NCBI GenBank assembly: GCA_025360785.1
Contig: JANYBN010000206.1
Span: 1 to 45,311, forward strand
Length of the DNA stretch: 45,311 nt
DNA from: Geobacter sp.
GTDB taxonomy: Bacteria > Desulfobacterota > Desulfuromonadia > Geobacterales > Pseudopelobacteraceae
Direction: 5' to 3'
In this document: in pieces, positions 38,061 to 45,311 of the stretch
Layout: the number at the start of each line of letters is the position of its first letter
How positions within the stretch are numbered: position 1 is the first letter of the stretch
The notes under the pieces: model-generated
Database searches by the model: none
The model's input: the letters and a program-made list of their open reading frames with translations, nothing else
Told to the model about the DNA's origin: nothing
Made by a program: the position numbers and the translations under genes

Positions 38061-38714
38061 TCAATACAGGGTGCGATATATGCCCACAACCTTTCCGATA
38101 ATAGAGATATCGGATGAGCCTTCACGGACTATGATCGGGTCATACTTGGAGTTTTCCGGCTGGAGACGGATGTGGTCGGTTTCCCGGTAGAAGCGTTTTA
38201 GTGTCGCCTCGCCATCCACCAGCGCAACGACAATATCTCTATCTTGTGCAACTGCCTGTGACCGGATAAGCGCCAGATCACCCTCACAGATAGAGGCGTT
38301 GATCATGGAGTCACCTTTGACTTTCAGGAAGAACGTGCCGCCGGAACGTGCAACATTGCGATCAATGGAATAATACTCCTGAATATCCTCCTCCGGAGGC
38401 TGGGGCATACCGGCCCGCACGGTGCCGACCACAGGCAGAAATATGGAGAACTGATCCTCGCTGTGGATCATGCGCTCCGGGGATTCAGAGCAGGGGAAAC
38501 CGGGAGAAGTCAGTCTGATACTGCGGGAATTGCCAGGTGTACGGGTCAGGAATCCCTTCTTTTCCAGAGCTGTCAGGTGGCGAATGACGCCCAGGTTACC
38601 GGACACCTTCAGATGCCAGGCAATCTCCTGCATGCTGGGTGAATACCCTTTTTGCTTTTGATAGGTTGATATGAAAGCATAGACGGTTTTCTGGCGTTCG
38701 GTGAGTTCGTTCAT
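38061..38714 (-). CDS. lexA: LexA-family SOS repressor (autocleaving)
   Basis: A 217-residue protein from ATG 38714. The N-terminal winged helix (about 1-68) has MNELTERQKTVYAFISTYQ and SPSMQEIAWHLKVSGNLGVIRHLTALEKKGFL. The scissile bond A101-G102 (VRAGMPQ), catalytic Ser136 (GDSMINA) and Lys173 (ATLKRF) are intact, so RecA-stimulated self-cleavage should work. The DNA-recognition helix differs from the classical SRNA-type, hinting at a non-canonical operator. It leads a lexA-orf-dinB operon, with a palindrome over its own promoter, pointing to self-repression. A second, housekeeping lexA may exist elsewhere. Confidence 0.92.
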   Translation of the reverse strand: MNELTERQKTVYAFISTYQKQKGYSPSMQEIAWHLKVSGNLGVIRHLTALEKKGFLTRTPGNSRSIRLTSPGFPCSESPERMIHSEDQFSIFLPVVGTVRAGMPQPPEEDIQEYYSIDRNVARSGGTFFLKVKGDSMINASICEGDLALIRSQAVAQDRDIVVALVDGEATLKRFYRETDHIRLQPENSKYDPIIVREGSSDISIIGKVVGIYRTLY

Positions 38715-38729
38715 GGCACCGCCCCGTAG

Positions 38730-38749
38730 TAGTTACTAAATAATAACTA
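38730..38749. promoter_or_regulatory. Candidate LexA operator
   Basis: TAGTTA and TAACTA (38730-38735 and 38744-38749) are a perfect 6-bp inverted repeat with an 8-base AT-rich centre. It overlaps the -10 region and likely start of lexA transcription, the classic repressor position. It is not the E. coli CTGT-N8-ACAG box, nor the Geobacter GGTTnnC-type I recall, so it may be specific to this paralogue. Confidence 0.55.
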
Positions 38750-38773
38750 TCACCAGGGGACGATGATTGTCAA
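38746..38773 (-). promoter_or_regulatory. Promoter of the lexA-dinB operon
   Basis: On the minus strand TTGACA (38773-38768, perfect) is 16 bases from GATAGT (38751-38746, 4/6); a 17-base spacing to ATAGTT is an alternative. The start would fall near 38738, inside the palindrome. Confidence 0.6.
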
Positions 38774-38841
38774 GCGGGTTGTATGCAGGAATTAGAATTG
38801 GTCGTCTGCCGCCGTTCAGACGAGGTTAACCAGCGGAAATA

Positions 38842-39351
38842 TCACTGGCCTGCCTTTGGTTTCTTGTCATCCTCCCCGTATGTGTAACGGTGCGTCAATC
38901 TTTTGAGTCCGTAGGCATAATCATCTTCACTTCCTTTTCCAGCAGGTCTAGAGAAACGGTAAGTCTTCTCGAACCCATCCTTTAGAGCAAAGACGACACC
39001 GGGGGAGTTCGTGGCGGTTGCCCCACTGGGCCAAACCACCCGAGTTGGGTCAATGAAAATAGAGCCGTTCTGGCGATCCTTTTGTGTCAATTCATAAAAC
39101 GCCCAAAATGGTGTTTCTCCAAGCCTTTTATTATTACTATTATCGTACAGGACAGCACCTGGCGGGTCTGAGTCGTAGAAGACAATAAATTCGTTCGGTG
39201 CAGGCGCTGGAACTGGAATCTTCGGCATGACTATTTCAAGCACGGGAACAGGAGCCGCAGGCATGACTATCTGTGGCCGGTTGGCACAAGACTGCAGAAC
39301 TACCGAAGCGAGTAGCAATAGCATCATAAATTGGTTTAAGCTGCGAAACAT
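38842..39351 (-). CDS. PEGA-like lipoprotein, unknown function
   Basis: A 169-residue protein. Signal peptide with lipobox L19-Q20-S21-C22 predicts lipid anchoring. A Pro/Val-rich spacer (about 28-52) precedes a compact domain with FIVFYDSDPPGAVLYDNSNNKRLGETPFWAFYEL, where the PPGAxxY...LGxTP pattern resembles PEGA-type carbohydrate or surface-layer repeats. Only one repeat is seen. The C-terminus is charged and Lys-rich. It is the only gene between the lexA cassette and the tRNA pair; its partner is unknown. A perfect TTGACA lies at 39439-39434 but without a good -10. Confidence 0.7.
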   Translation of the reverse strand: MFRSLNQFMMLLLLASVVLQSCANRPQIVMPAAPVPVLEIVMPKIPVPAPAPNEFIVFYDSDPPGAVLYDNSNNKRLGETPFWAFYELTQKDRQNGSIFIDPTRVVWPSGATATNSPGVVFALKDGFEKTYRFSRPAGKGSEDDYAYGLKRLTHRYTYGEDDKKPKAGQ

Positions 39352-39462
39352 GGTAACGCCCCCTGGTCGACCTCTATTGATAAAAGCCTTGAGATATCAC
39401 AATATCGTTGCATCCTACTCCGGGCACGGAATGTGTCAATGACTTACGGACAAAATCGGCAT

Positions 39463-39492
39463 AAAAAAAGGGTTAGCGCTTTGCTAACCCTT
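39463..39492 (-). terminator. Terminator of the tRNA-Ala/tRNA-Val transcript
   Basis: On the minus strand AAGGGTTAGC (39492-39483) pairs with GCTAACCCTT (39477-39468) around AAAGC, followed by a T-run (complement of 39463-39469). It lies 8 bases beyond the tRNA-Val CCA end. Confidence 0.88.
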
Positions 39493-39500
39493 GATTTTAT

Positions 39501-39575
39501 TGGTGGGCGCTGCAGGGTTCGAACCTGCGACCCCTGCCGTGTGAAGGCAGTGCTCTCCCGCTGAGCTAAGCGCCC
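39501..39575 (-). tRNA. tRNA-Val (CAC)
   Basis: On the minus strand acceptor GGGCGCT (39575-39569) pairs with AGCGCCC (39511-39505), discriminator A, then encoded CCA (39503-39501). The anticodon stem CTGCC/GGCAG holds loop TTCACAC with anticodon CAC (39543-39541, reads GUG). T arm GGTTCGAACCC. It probably shares a transcript with tRNA-Ala, 65 bases upstream. Confidence 0.94.
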
Positions 39576-39640
39576 GATGTATTAATTTATATTGCAAAGC
39601 GCATGACACCTTTTTATCTGTGACTGCAACAAATTAAATA

Positions 39641-39716
39641 TGGTGGAGCTGAAGAGGATCGAACTCTCGACCTACGCATTGCGAACGCGTCGCTCTCCCA
39701 GCTGAGCTACAGCCCC
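39641..39716 (-). tRNA. tRNA-Ala (CGC)
   Basis: On the minus strand GGGGCTG (39716-39710) pairs with CAGCTCC (39651-39645), including the G3-U70 pair that is the identity mark of tRNA-Ala; discriminator A and CCA (39643-39641) follow. The anticodon loop TTCGCAA carries CGC (39683-39681, reads GCG). The T arm has GTTCGATCC. The tRNA-Val gene follows in the same direction. Confidence 0.95.
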
Positions 39717-39757
39717 AGATATGTTCTATAATGTACACTTGCAAAGGTGATTATGAA

Positions 39758-40231
39758 TCAGTTTTCAGTCATAAAGTGCTGCTCATAGAGATCTTCAAGA
39801 GCCTGAAGGTGGCGGCTTTCGTCTTTATGGAGCTGAGCAAACAGCTTCCCCATAGGCGCCCCTGCACAACCGTTTGACACTTTGCCATAAAAATCAACAG
39901 CCCCCTTTTCCAGATGGATGGCATAGATTAACGCCTCACGCACTCCGGACTGCGGACCGAGTTCCTCCTTCTTTAACAGGTAATCGAGGTGCATGGTCGG
40001 AACAGGCTTGTCAAGATCATCGCCACCTTCCATTCGTCCATCCAACAGCGCTTTCTCCAGCTGGTGCTTGTGATCCAGTTCATCGAGCGCGTTTTCGCGC
40101 AAAAGTTCCTTGGCCCCTTTGTTTGTGAGAAGGCGGATTGCAGACAGATAATTACGGAAACCCTCTTCTTCCATCGTAATCGCCATTTCAAGCGCCGCGT
40201 CGAATGTATAACAAACCTGATTATTATCCAT
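39758..40231 (-). CDS. Ferritin-like/rubrerythrin-family diiron protein
   Basis: A 157-residue protein with AGGAGG before ATG 40231. A four-helix bundle with paired iron ligands is suggested: E22/E23 (TMEEEGFRNY), E51-x2-H54 (ELDHKH), E108 (HLEKGAVDFY) and E138-x2-H141 (ESRHLQALE). There is no C-terminal rubredoxin-type cysteine pair, so it is the bundle-only form. Likely role is in oxygen or peroxide defence or iron handling in an anaerobe. It is translated from the same mRNA as the cyclophilin gene, 2 bases after that stop. Confidence 0.82.
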   Translation of the reverse strand: MDNNQVCYTFDAALEMAITMEEEGFRNYLSAIRLLTNKGAKELLRENALDELDHKHQLEKALLDGRMEGGDDLDKPVPTMHLDYLLKKEELGPQSGVREALIYAIHLEKGAVDFYGKVSNGCAGAPMGKLFAQLHKDESRHLQALEDLYEQHFMTEN

Positions 40232-40233
40232 GA

Positions 40234-40755
40234 TTATGCCTCCTGCTCAATCAGCCGGGCTGATGTTATAAAAACCGGCTCCAGAGGCACATCAGAATGA
40301 CCGTTTTTGTTTCCGGTTTTTACGGCCCGGATTTGGTCAACCACGTCCATGCCGTCTAGAACCTGACCGAACACGCAGTAGCCGAAATGGTCTGGATGTT
40401 TACCCTGATTATCCAGAAACGCATTATCAACCGTGTTGATGAAGAACTGGCATGTAGCCGAATCAACCGCCGAAGTGCGGGCCATTGCCAGAGTTCCGCG
40501 GTTGTTTTTCAGGCCGTTTGTCGCCTCGTTTTTAATGGCAAACTTAGGCTTTTTCACCTCCATATTTTCATTCATGCCTCCACCCTGAACCATGAAATCT
40601 TTGATAACGCGGTGAAATATAAGCCCGTCGTAATGACCGTCCTTTACGTAGGATAGAAAGTTTCTGACGGTAATCGGAGCTTTTTCCTTGAAAAGTTCAA
40701 TTTTGATGGTGCCCATCGACGTTTCCAGCACAACCTGCGGGTTCTGTTCTGACAT
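40234..40755 (-). CDS. ppiB: Peptidyl-prolyl cis-trans isomerase, cyclophilin type
   Basis: A 173-residue protein with TGGAGGA before ATG 40755 and no signal peptide, so cytoplasmic. Active-site pieces are the IFHRVIKDFMVQGGG (catalytic Arg) and LAMARTSAVDSATCQFFINT segments, and the FGQVLDGMDVVDQI end. It speeds proline isomerisation in protein folding. The gene starts an operon with the ferritin-like gene. Confidence 0.95.
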   Translation of the reverse strand: MSEQNPQVVLETSMGTIKIELFKEKAPITVRNFLSYVKDGHYDGLIFHRVIKDFMVQGGGMNENMEVKKPKFAIKNEATNGLKNNRGTLAMARTSAVDSATCQFFINTVDNAFLDNQGKHPDHFGYCVFGQVLDGMDVVDQIRAVKTGNKNGHSDVPLEPVFITSARLIEQEA

Positions 40756-40819
40756 TTGCTTCCTCCAAAATAATGATGTGTTTTTATATACTGATCATAG
40801 TTGCTGACATTGACGGCAG

Positions 40820-40848
40820 AGTATAAATAAAATACAAGATAAAGGCAA
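40820..40848 (-). promoter_or_regulatory. Predicted sigma-70 promoter for ppiB
   Basis: On the minus strand TTGCCT (40848-40843, 4/6), a 17-base spacer and TATACT (40825-40820, 5/6) give a start near 40813, a leader of about 58 bases. Confidence 0.45.
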
Positions 40849-40858
40849 CTGCTGCTGT

Positions 40859-41845
40859 TTACTGAATTCTCAGCACGATTTTTCCGAAGTGTTTGTCCTC
40901 CTCCATCATACAATGAGCATCGGCGACCTGATCGATACTGAATACTTTTTCAATGATCGGAACGATGCTGCGATCGGCGAATTTCGGCAGGGCGCGGCGG
41001 GTAAATTCTGCAACAATCTCGGCTTTTTCAGCAACCGGTCGCGAGCGAAGAACGCTGCCGATAATCTGCTGACGCTTCACCATCATCAGGGCCAGGTTAA
41101 GTTCAGCCTTGATGCCGCTGACAACTCCGATGATAACCAGTCGCCCTTTGTAACCTAGCGAATTCATATTGGGAGCAAGATATTTAGCGCCGACATGATC
41201 CAGAATCAGGTCCACTCCTTTTTTGCCCGTATATTCCTTCACGACTTCTGTGAAATCGGGGGTCTCATGAAAATTTATCAGAAAATTGGCGCCAAGCTCT
41301 CTGACCCGCTCCATTTTTGCGGGAGAAGCCGTCACAATCAGCTTGCTTGCAGGAGTCAGCGCCCGGCAGAGCTGAATCGCAGCGGTATTAACTCCACCGC
41401 CGCCGCCATGCAAAATGGCGGTCTGGGAATCCTTGAATTCTCCGATCATGAACACGTTCAGAAAGGCAGTGATATATGATTCGCAGACACACGCGGCTTC
41501 CTCGAAGCTCATACTCTCCGGAATTCGCATCAGATGACTTGCGTATGCCACAGCAAATTCGGCATATCCGCCCCCGCCAACCAGCGTCATGACTCGGTCA
41601 CCCACCTGCCAACCGGTAACACCGGCTCCCAGTGCCTCAACAATCCCGGCAACTTCCAGGCCGAGGATTTCTGAATCTCCTGCCGGCGGTGGATACTTCC
41701 CTTCACGCTGCACCAGATCCGGACGGTTGATACTGGTAGCGTAAACCTTGACAAGCACCTGGTTTTCGCCTGGTGTCGGCTTTTCCGACTCTCCTACCTT
41801 AAGTACTTCGACTCCTCCAAAACCTTCCATCAGGACTGCCTTCAT
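40859..41845 (-). CDS. Zinc-independent NAD(P)H:quinone oxidoreductase (PIG3-like MDR family)
   Basis: A 328-residue protein from ATG 41845 (MKAVLMEGFGG), with GGGAGA about 10 bases upstream; an in-frame TTG seven codons earlier is rejected. Marks of the family are the SINRPDLVQREGKYPPPAGDSEILGLEVAG segment, the Rossmann glycines ILHGGGGGVNTAAIQL (where most MDR enzymes have AxxGVG), and DLILDHVGAKYL. No catalytic zinc cysteines appear. It probably reduces quinones using NADPH; exact substrate unknown. The run of Gly-rich nucleotide-binding residues is unusual but still of the GGxGG type. Confidence 0.85.
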   Translation of the reverse strand: MKAVLMEGFGGVEVLKVGESEKPTPGENQVLVKVYATSINRPDLVQREGKYPPPAGDSEILGLEVAGIVEALGAGVTGWQVGDRVMTLVGGGGYAEFAVAYASHLMRIPESMSFEEAACVCESYITAFLNVFMIGEFKDSQTAILHGGGGGVNTAAIQLCRALTPASKLIVTASPAKMERVRELGANFLINFHETPDFTEVVKEYTGKKGVDLILDHVGAKYLAPNMNSLGYKGRLVIIGVVSGIKAELNLALMMVKRQQIIGSVLRSRPVAEKAEIVAEFTRRALPKFADRSIVPIIEKVFSIDQVADAHCMMEEDKHFGKIVLRIQ

Positions 41846-41990
41846 AAGTCGTTGTCTCCCTAACAATAAATTTATATGTAATTACTATGAAAAATCTTTG
41901 TGGTCGAGGAATGTACCAGATTGATCTATTTTGTAAACATCTTTCAGGTTCAAACTCTCCCAATTCGTTCAAATAGTTCCAAAAAGTGAA

Positions 41991-41996
41991 ATTATA
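41991..41996 (-). promoter_or_regulatory. Possible -10 element for the quinone reductase gene
   Basis: A perfect TATAAT on the minus strand (complement of 41991-41996) lies about 145 bases upstream of the ATG. The -35 region at the normal spacing (TGTTTT) is poor. The region 41846-42056 otherwise shows only AT-rich sequence and no gene. Confidence 0.35.
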
Positions 41997-42056
41997 CACC
42001 TGAAAAAATAAATAAAACAGACTGTTTTTTTACTCTGGCAGTGGTATCTTTAAATC

Positions 42057-42332
42057 AAGAAGAAGGAAGTAAATACGGTGTGGAGGTTTTGTATTTATGG
42101 AAGACACTCCGCCTGAACATCACCGATTGTAGGAGGCTGTAGCGCTCCGATGTGCCTGATTCTGAGGTGAATATTAAAAGGGGGGCGATTATTATCGCAG
42201 ATACTCCGCCTGAAAGTAAGTCACATAGTTTGACAACATCACTCCGAGGGTAGGCAGGATCGGAAAAGTCCTTGAAAATGGAAGCGAATACGTTAAAGAT
42301 AAGTGAAGCCCACCGAAATTTGGTGGGCTTTT
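42057..42332 (+). ncRNA. Unassigned, possibly structured RNA upstream of nuoA
   Basis: The stretch has no long ORF but several pairings: GTAAATAC/GTATTTAT (42069-42076 and 42091-42098), a perfect GCGAT-TATT-ATCGC hairpin (42185-42198), TCCGA/TCGGA (42243-42247 and 42260-42264) and a final terminator hairpin. A 12-mer ACTCCGCCTGAA occurs twice (42106-42117 and 42203-42214), each preceded by a G-rich run and a hairpin, so the region may be two similar halves. A tiny ORF with a GGAGG site (42097-42132, 11 codons) lies inside. It could be a stand-alone small RNA (6S-like was considered) or a leader of nuo with an attenuator. No family was matched. Confidence 0.4.
42306..42332 (+). terminator. Intrinsic terminator 60 bases before nuoA
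   Basis: AAGCCCACC (42306-42314) pairs perfectly with GGTGGGCTT (42322-42330) around a 7-base loop, with four T at 42329-42332. It would end any transcript entering from upstream before nuoA. Confidence 0.8.
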
Positions 42333-42393
42333 CATTTGAAGCTTAATAACTTCAGTTCTTTTACAAGTTCGGTTCATCTGATATAGTCACATC

Positions 42394-42783
42394 ATGATTT
42401 CCCCTCCTTTCTACCACGTCGCGGTTTATGCGCTTGTTTCAGTGGCTCTGATAGGTGCGCTGTTGCTGGCAGCATGGTGGCTGGGCGCCAAGCGCACTTC
42501 AATAACCAAAGGGATGCCTTACGAATCGGGAGTTGCCCCCAGCGGCTCTGCCCGCATGGCTTGGCCTGTCCCCTTTTATCTGGTAGCAATCTTTTTTATT
42601 GTATTTGATGTTGAAGCCGCCTTTATTTTCACCTGGGCCGTGGCTTGGGATCTGCTGGGGATCGTCGGACTTGTCCAGATCACGGTTTTCATTGTGATCC
42701 TTTTCGCTGGCCTGATCTGGCTCTGGTTAAAGGGAGGTCTTGATTGGGGCCCGTCCAGAGAGGGGAGGACTAAGCGTGGATAA
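42394..42783 (+). CDS. nuoA: NADH-quinone oxidoreductase subunit A
   Basis: A 129-residue protein with three membrane helices (about 7-30, 58-80 and 86-112) and the conserved loop [38 protein letters not shown], which includes the acidic DVEAAF segment at the membrane interface. NuoA is a core subunit of the complex I membrane arm. ATG 42394 lacks a good binding site, and TATAGT at 42382-42387 would place a start on the ATG itself. The 3' end overlaps the nuoBCD start by 8 bases, so they are coupled. Confidence 0.95.
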   Translation: MISPPFYHVAVYALVSVALIGALLLAAWWLGAKRTSITKGMPYESGVAPSGSARMAWPVPFYLVAIFFIVFDVEAAFIFTWAVAWDLLGIVGLVQITVFIVILFAGLIWLWLKGGLDWGPSREGRTKRG

Positions 42784-45148
42784 CGAAATCCCGCAGAACG
42801 TCATCCTGACCCGTCTCGACGACCTGATCAACTGGGGACGCGCAAATTCACTCTGGCCGATGTTCTTCGGCCTTTCCTGCTGTTTTGTCGAAATGATGAC
42901 ATCATTCACTTCGCGCCACGATGTTTCGCGCTTCGGGGCTGAGGTTCTTCGTGGCACACCTCGCGAAGCAGATCTGATGGTGATTGCCGGCACCCCCTTC
43001 ATCAAGATGGCTCCTTCGATTCTGAATCTCTATGAGCAGATGGCCGAACCCCGCTGGGTGATGTCGATGGGAAGTTGCTCCAACTCTGGCGGCATGTATG
43101 ATGTGTACAGCGTCGTGCAGGGGATCAATCAGATCCTGCCGGTGGATGTATATGTACCGGGTTGCCCGCCTCGCCCCGAGGCCTTTATGCAGGGACTGAT
43201 GCTGTTGCAGGAGAAGATTAAAACAGGTGAGCGTCCGGCCCGACCGGTGCTTCACATGCAGGGGGGATGGCAGGGAACGACCGTGCCGGTGCTGGTTCCT
43301 GGTGAGACCAAATCCAATGACACCCGCGGACCGGGCATGGAAGCGATCAATATCCGTGGCTCGGCAGCAGGCCACCCCACAGCTTTCCAGTCCCGCTCCG
43401 AAGAGATCTGGAGACCTCCGGCACCGATCCATGACTTTCCGGATTTCAATTTGCCGCAGGAGATTGCACAATTATTTGAAGGTCTGGTTTCCGTTGACCA
43501 GGCAGCAACCGACATGCTGACGCTGCGGACTCCGCCAGGCCAGGTTCCTGCGCTGTTGAAGCACCTTAAAAACCGTTCCGGAGCGTCATTCAAGCGGCTG
43601 GAGGATATTGCCGCCGTCGATGACTCCTGCCGCCAAGAACGGAGCAGCTACCAGGATTTCACCCTCAATTATCATCTGCTTTCATTTGAACAGCCCGGCT
43701 ATATCCGTATTAAAACCGAATTGAGCGGCGACAGTCCAGAAATCCCCACGATAACCTCCATCTTTCCCGCCGCCAACTGGTATGAGAGGGAAGTGTACGA
43801 CATGTACGGCATCCGCTTCGGCGGACACCCCAACCTGCGCCGGATATTGATGCCGCATGACTGGGAAGGACATCCGCTCAGAAAGAGCCACCCCTTCCGC
43901 GCTACCGAGATGAAGCCATATACGCTTGAGGACGCCCGCAGTCACGCCCCCCTGCCAGCCTCCGATTTCTTTGAGCGGATTGACGAGGGAGAGATGATTC
44001 TCAACCTGGGGCCGCAACATCCCGGCACCCACGGCATCATCCGCTGCATTCTCAAACTGGATGGCGAGGAGATTCGCGACATCGATTTCGACATCGGCTA
44101 CCACCATCGCGGAGCCGAAAAAATCGCCGAACGCCAGCACTGGAATCAGTTTATTCCCTACACCGACCGCATCGACTATCTGTCTGGCGTGCAGAACAAT
44201 CTGGCTTACGTCAATTCTGTCGAACGGCTGTGCGGCATTACCGTTCCGGATCGGGCGATCTCCATCCGGGTCATGCTGGCCGAACTGTTCCGCATCGCCA
44301 GTCACCTGGTCTGGCTGGGGACCTTTGCCGCCGATGTCGGAGCCATGACTCCTGTTTTTTACATGTTTACCGACCGTGAAAAGATTTTTGATATTGTCGA
44401 GATGATTACCGGAGGGAGGATGCACCCCGCCTGGTTCCGTATCGGCGGAGTTGCCGAAGATCTGCCCGAAGGGTGGCAGGAACCGGTACGTGCTCTGCTG
44501 GAATGGCTGCCGCCCCGCTTGAAAGAGTACGATCAGCTGATCAACGGCAACCCGATCTTCACGGCACGCCTGAAGGGTGTCGGCGCCATTTCGCTGCAGG
44601 ACGCCCAGGAGTGGGGACTGTCAGGCCCGAATCTGCGGGCGTGCGGTTTCGAATGGGATCTGCGCCGCAAAATACCGTACGGCGGCTATGAGCGGTTTGA
44701 TTTTGAGGTGCCGACTGCGGAGGGTGGCGACTGTTGGGCGCGTTATCAGGTGCGGATGCTGGAAATCAGACAGTCGCTCCGCATCGTAACACAGGCTATG
44801 CGCGAGATGCCTGAGGGGCGTTTCATTACTGACGACTATCGCTATGTACTCCCGCAGAAGCAGGATGCGTTACAGAATATCGAGTCACTGATCCACCACT
44901 TCGTCAACAGCACCCGTGGCATGTCGCCACCGCGAGGGGAGAACTACAGCGCCATTGAGGCACCCAAGGGAGAAAACGGTTACTTTGCCGTATCTGACGG
45001 CCTTGCAATTCCCTATCGCCTCCGTATCAAGACCCCCAGTTTTCCTCATATCCAGGCCCTCCCTATCATGAGTCGCGGCTGGCTGCTTGCCGATTTTCTG
45101 GCTATTCTGGGTTCAGTGGATTTTGTGCTGGCAGATCTTGATCGGTAA
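42776..45148 (+). CDS. nuoBCD: Fused NADH-quinone oxidoreductase subunits B, C and D
   Basis: A 790-residue single chain starting at GTG 42776, with GGGGAGG at 42762-42768. NuoB occupies about 1-165: the N2 cluster ligands C35, C36, C101 and C130 have the exact family spacing ([24 protein letters not shown]). A Pro/Gly-rich linker (about 165-225) leads to NuoC (about 226-380; [24 protein letters not shown]). NuoD (about 400-790) follows with [26 protein letters not shown] and the quinone-site DRIDYLSG region. NuoCD fusions are common; NuoBCD is rarer. All key residues are intact. No nuoE follows within 163 bases. Confidence 0.95.
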   Translation: MDNEIPQNVILTRLDDLINWGRANSLWPMFFGLSCCFVEMMTSFTSRHDVSRFGAEVLRGTPREADLMVIAGTPFIKMAPSILNLYEQMAEPRWVMSMGSCSNSGGMYDVYSVVQGINQILPVDVYVPGCPPRPEAFMQGLMLLQEKIKTGERPARPVLHMQGGWQGTTVPVLVPGETKSNDTRGPGMEAINIRGSAAGHPTAFQSRSEEIWRPPAPIHDFPDFNLPQEIAQLFEGLVSVDQAATDMLTLRTPPGQVPALLKHLKNRSGASFKRLEDIAAVDDSCRQERSSYQDFTLNYHLLSFEQPGYIRIKTELSGDSPEIPTITSIFPAANWYEREVYDMYGIRFGGHPNLRRILMPHDWEGHPLRKSHPFRATEMKPYTLEDARSHAPLPASDFFERIDEGEMILNLGPQHPGTHGIIRCILKLDGEEIRDIDFDIGYHHRGAEKIAERQHWNQFIPYTDRIDYLSGVQNNLAYVNSVERLCGITVPDRAISIRVMLAELFRIASHLVWLGTFAADVGAMTPVFYMFTDREKIFDIVEMITGGRMHPAWFRIGGVAEDLPEGWQEPVRALLEWLPPRLKEYDQLINGNPIFTARLKGVGAISLQDAQEWGLSGPNLRACGFEWDLRRKIPYGGYERFDFEVPTAEGGDCWARYQVRMLEIRQSLRIVTQAMREMPEGRFITDDYRYVLPQKQDALQNIESLIHHFVNSTRGMSPPRGENYSAIEAPKGENGYFAVSDGLAIPYRLRIKTPSFPHIQALPIMSRGWLLADFLAILGSVDFVLADLDR

Positions 45149-45311
45149 TTACCTTGTTGTCGGCACAACTGACAATCCGGTATTATAAAACATATTCATT
45201 ACTCCGATAACTGGACTTTAGACTTCTGTAGCGATCTTTGAAAAATGTTGCTTTGCCCGAAAAAATAGCTTGACAGCGGGGCTAAGGTCGTGGGTCGCGC
45301 GCTACTCACGT
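45149..45311 (+). other. Non-coding end of window, possible rRNA-operon leader
   Basis: No ORF is seen. GATCTTTGAAAAATG (near 45231-45245) resembles the conserved TCTTTGAAAA motif in rRNA leaders, and a perfect TTGACA is at about 45272-45277, but no clear -10 follows before the window ends. The region is too short to decide. The rest of the nuo operon is not seen here. Confidence 0.2.

Noticed and set aside
42097-42132. An 11-codon ORF with a GGAGG site
   Set aside because: Possible leader peptide but there is no evidence of translation; kept only as a note in the RNA element.
42057-42332. 6S RNA or c-di-GMP riboswitch
   Set aside because: I could not find the closing stem and bubble of 6S RNA or the GEMM motifs, so the element stays unassigned.
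45149-45311. rRNA operon promoter
   Set aside because: TTGACA is present but no -10 and no rRNA are seen before the window ends.
1-45311. CRISPR array, insertion sequence or prophage
   Set aside because: No regularly spaced repeats, transposase or phage genes were found; the window looks like a core chromosomal region.

Overview
This window reads as a chromosomal segment of a Geobacter-like deltaproteobacterium (Geobacterales / Desulfobacterota). The basis is the close match of RpoB, RpoC and the ribosomal proteins to remembered Geobacter sequences, the CXXCH-rich cytochromes, the 'LTRLPGN' type of GGDEF protein, a HEAT protein beside an MglA-like protein, and a NuoB-NuoC-NuoD fusion. No database search was possible, so genus-level placement is inference.

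Layout. Positions 1-12576 are the translation/transcription block: end of tuf, rpmG, tRNA-Trp, secE, nusG, rplK, rplA, an L10 leader, rplJ, rplL, rpoB and rpoC, closed by a strong terminator. rpoB carries an insert of about 130 residues near the end of the beta lobe. Positions 12584-16293 hold a convergent thiolase-like gene whose nucleophilic cysteine is replaced by serine, msrA, yebC, a small lipoprotein gene and tRNA-Cys. Positions 16330-21757 form a five-gene minus-strand operon: a PATAN-like regulator, a multispan membrane protein, a multiheme lipoprotein with ten heme motifs, a Cyc2-like monoheme cytochrome fused to a beta-barrel, and a small monoheme cytochrome. It looks like an outer-membrane electron conduit. 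Divergent from it (21987-24071) is a small signalling operon: an HD-GYP-type N-terminal module, an HDOD protein and a degenerate-receiver GGDEF protein.

Positions 24133-32689 hold nadC, birA, coaX, an EF-G-like GTPase, a SPOR-domain membrane protein, a HEAT-like protein, an MglA-like P-loop protein lacking the usual G4 motif, and a cytidylate-kinase-like/BON fusion. Positions 32694-36529 hold a PHP phosphoesterase, nth, a beta-hydroxyacid dehydrogenase, ruvC and ruvA (no ruvB visible). Positions 36586-38773 are a compact lexA - small ORF - dinB SOS cassette with a 20-bp palindrome overlapping its promoter. Positions 38842-41845 hold a lipoprotein, tRNA-Val and tRNA-Ala, a ferritin-like protein, a cyclophilin and a quinone-reductase-like enzyme.

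The right end carries nuoA and a fused nuoBCD gene. They are preceded by the only long gene-free stretch (41846-42393), which contains hairpins, a repeated 12-mer and a terminator, and may encode an unassigned structured RNA. No nuoE-N genes follow within the window. The best candidates for something new are the RpoB insert, the cytochrome-porin operon paired with a c-di-GMP-type operon, the Cys-less thiolase and the unassigned RNA before nuoA.
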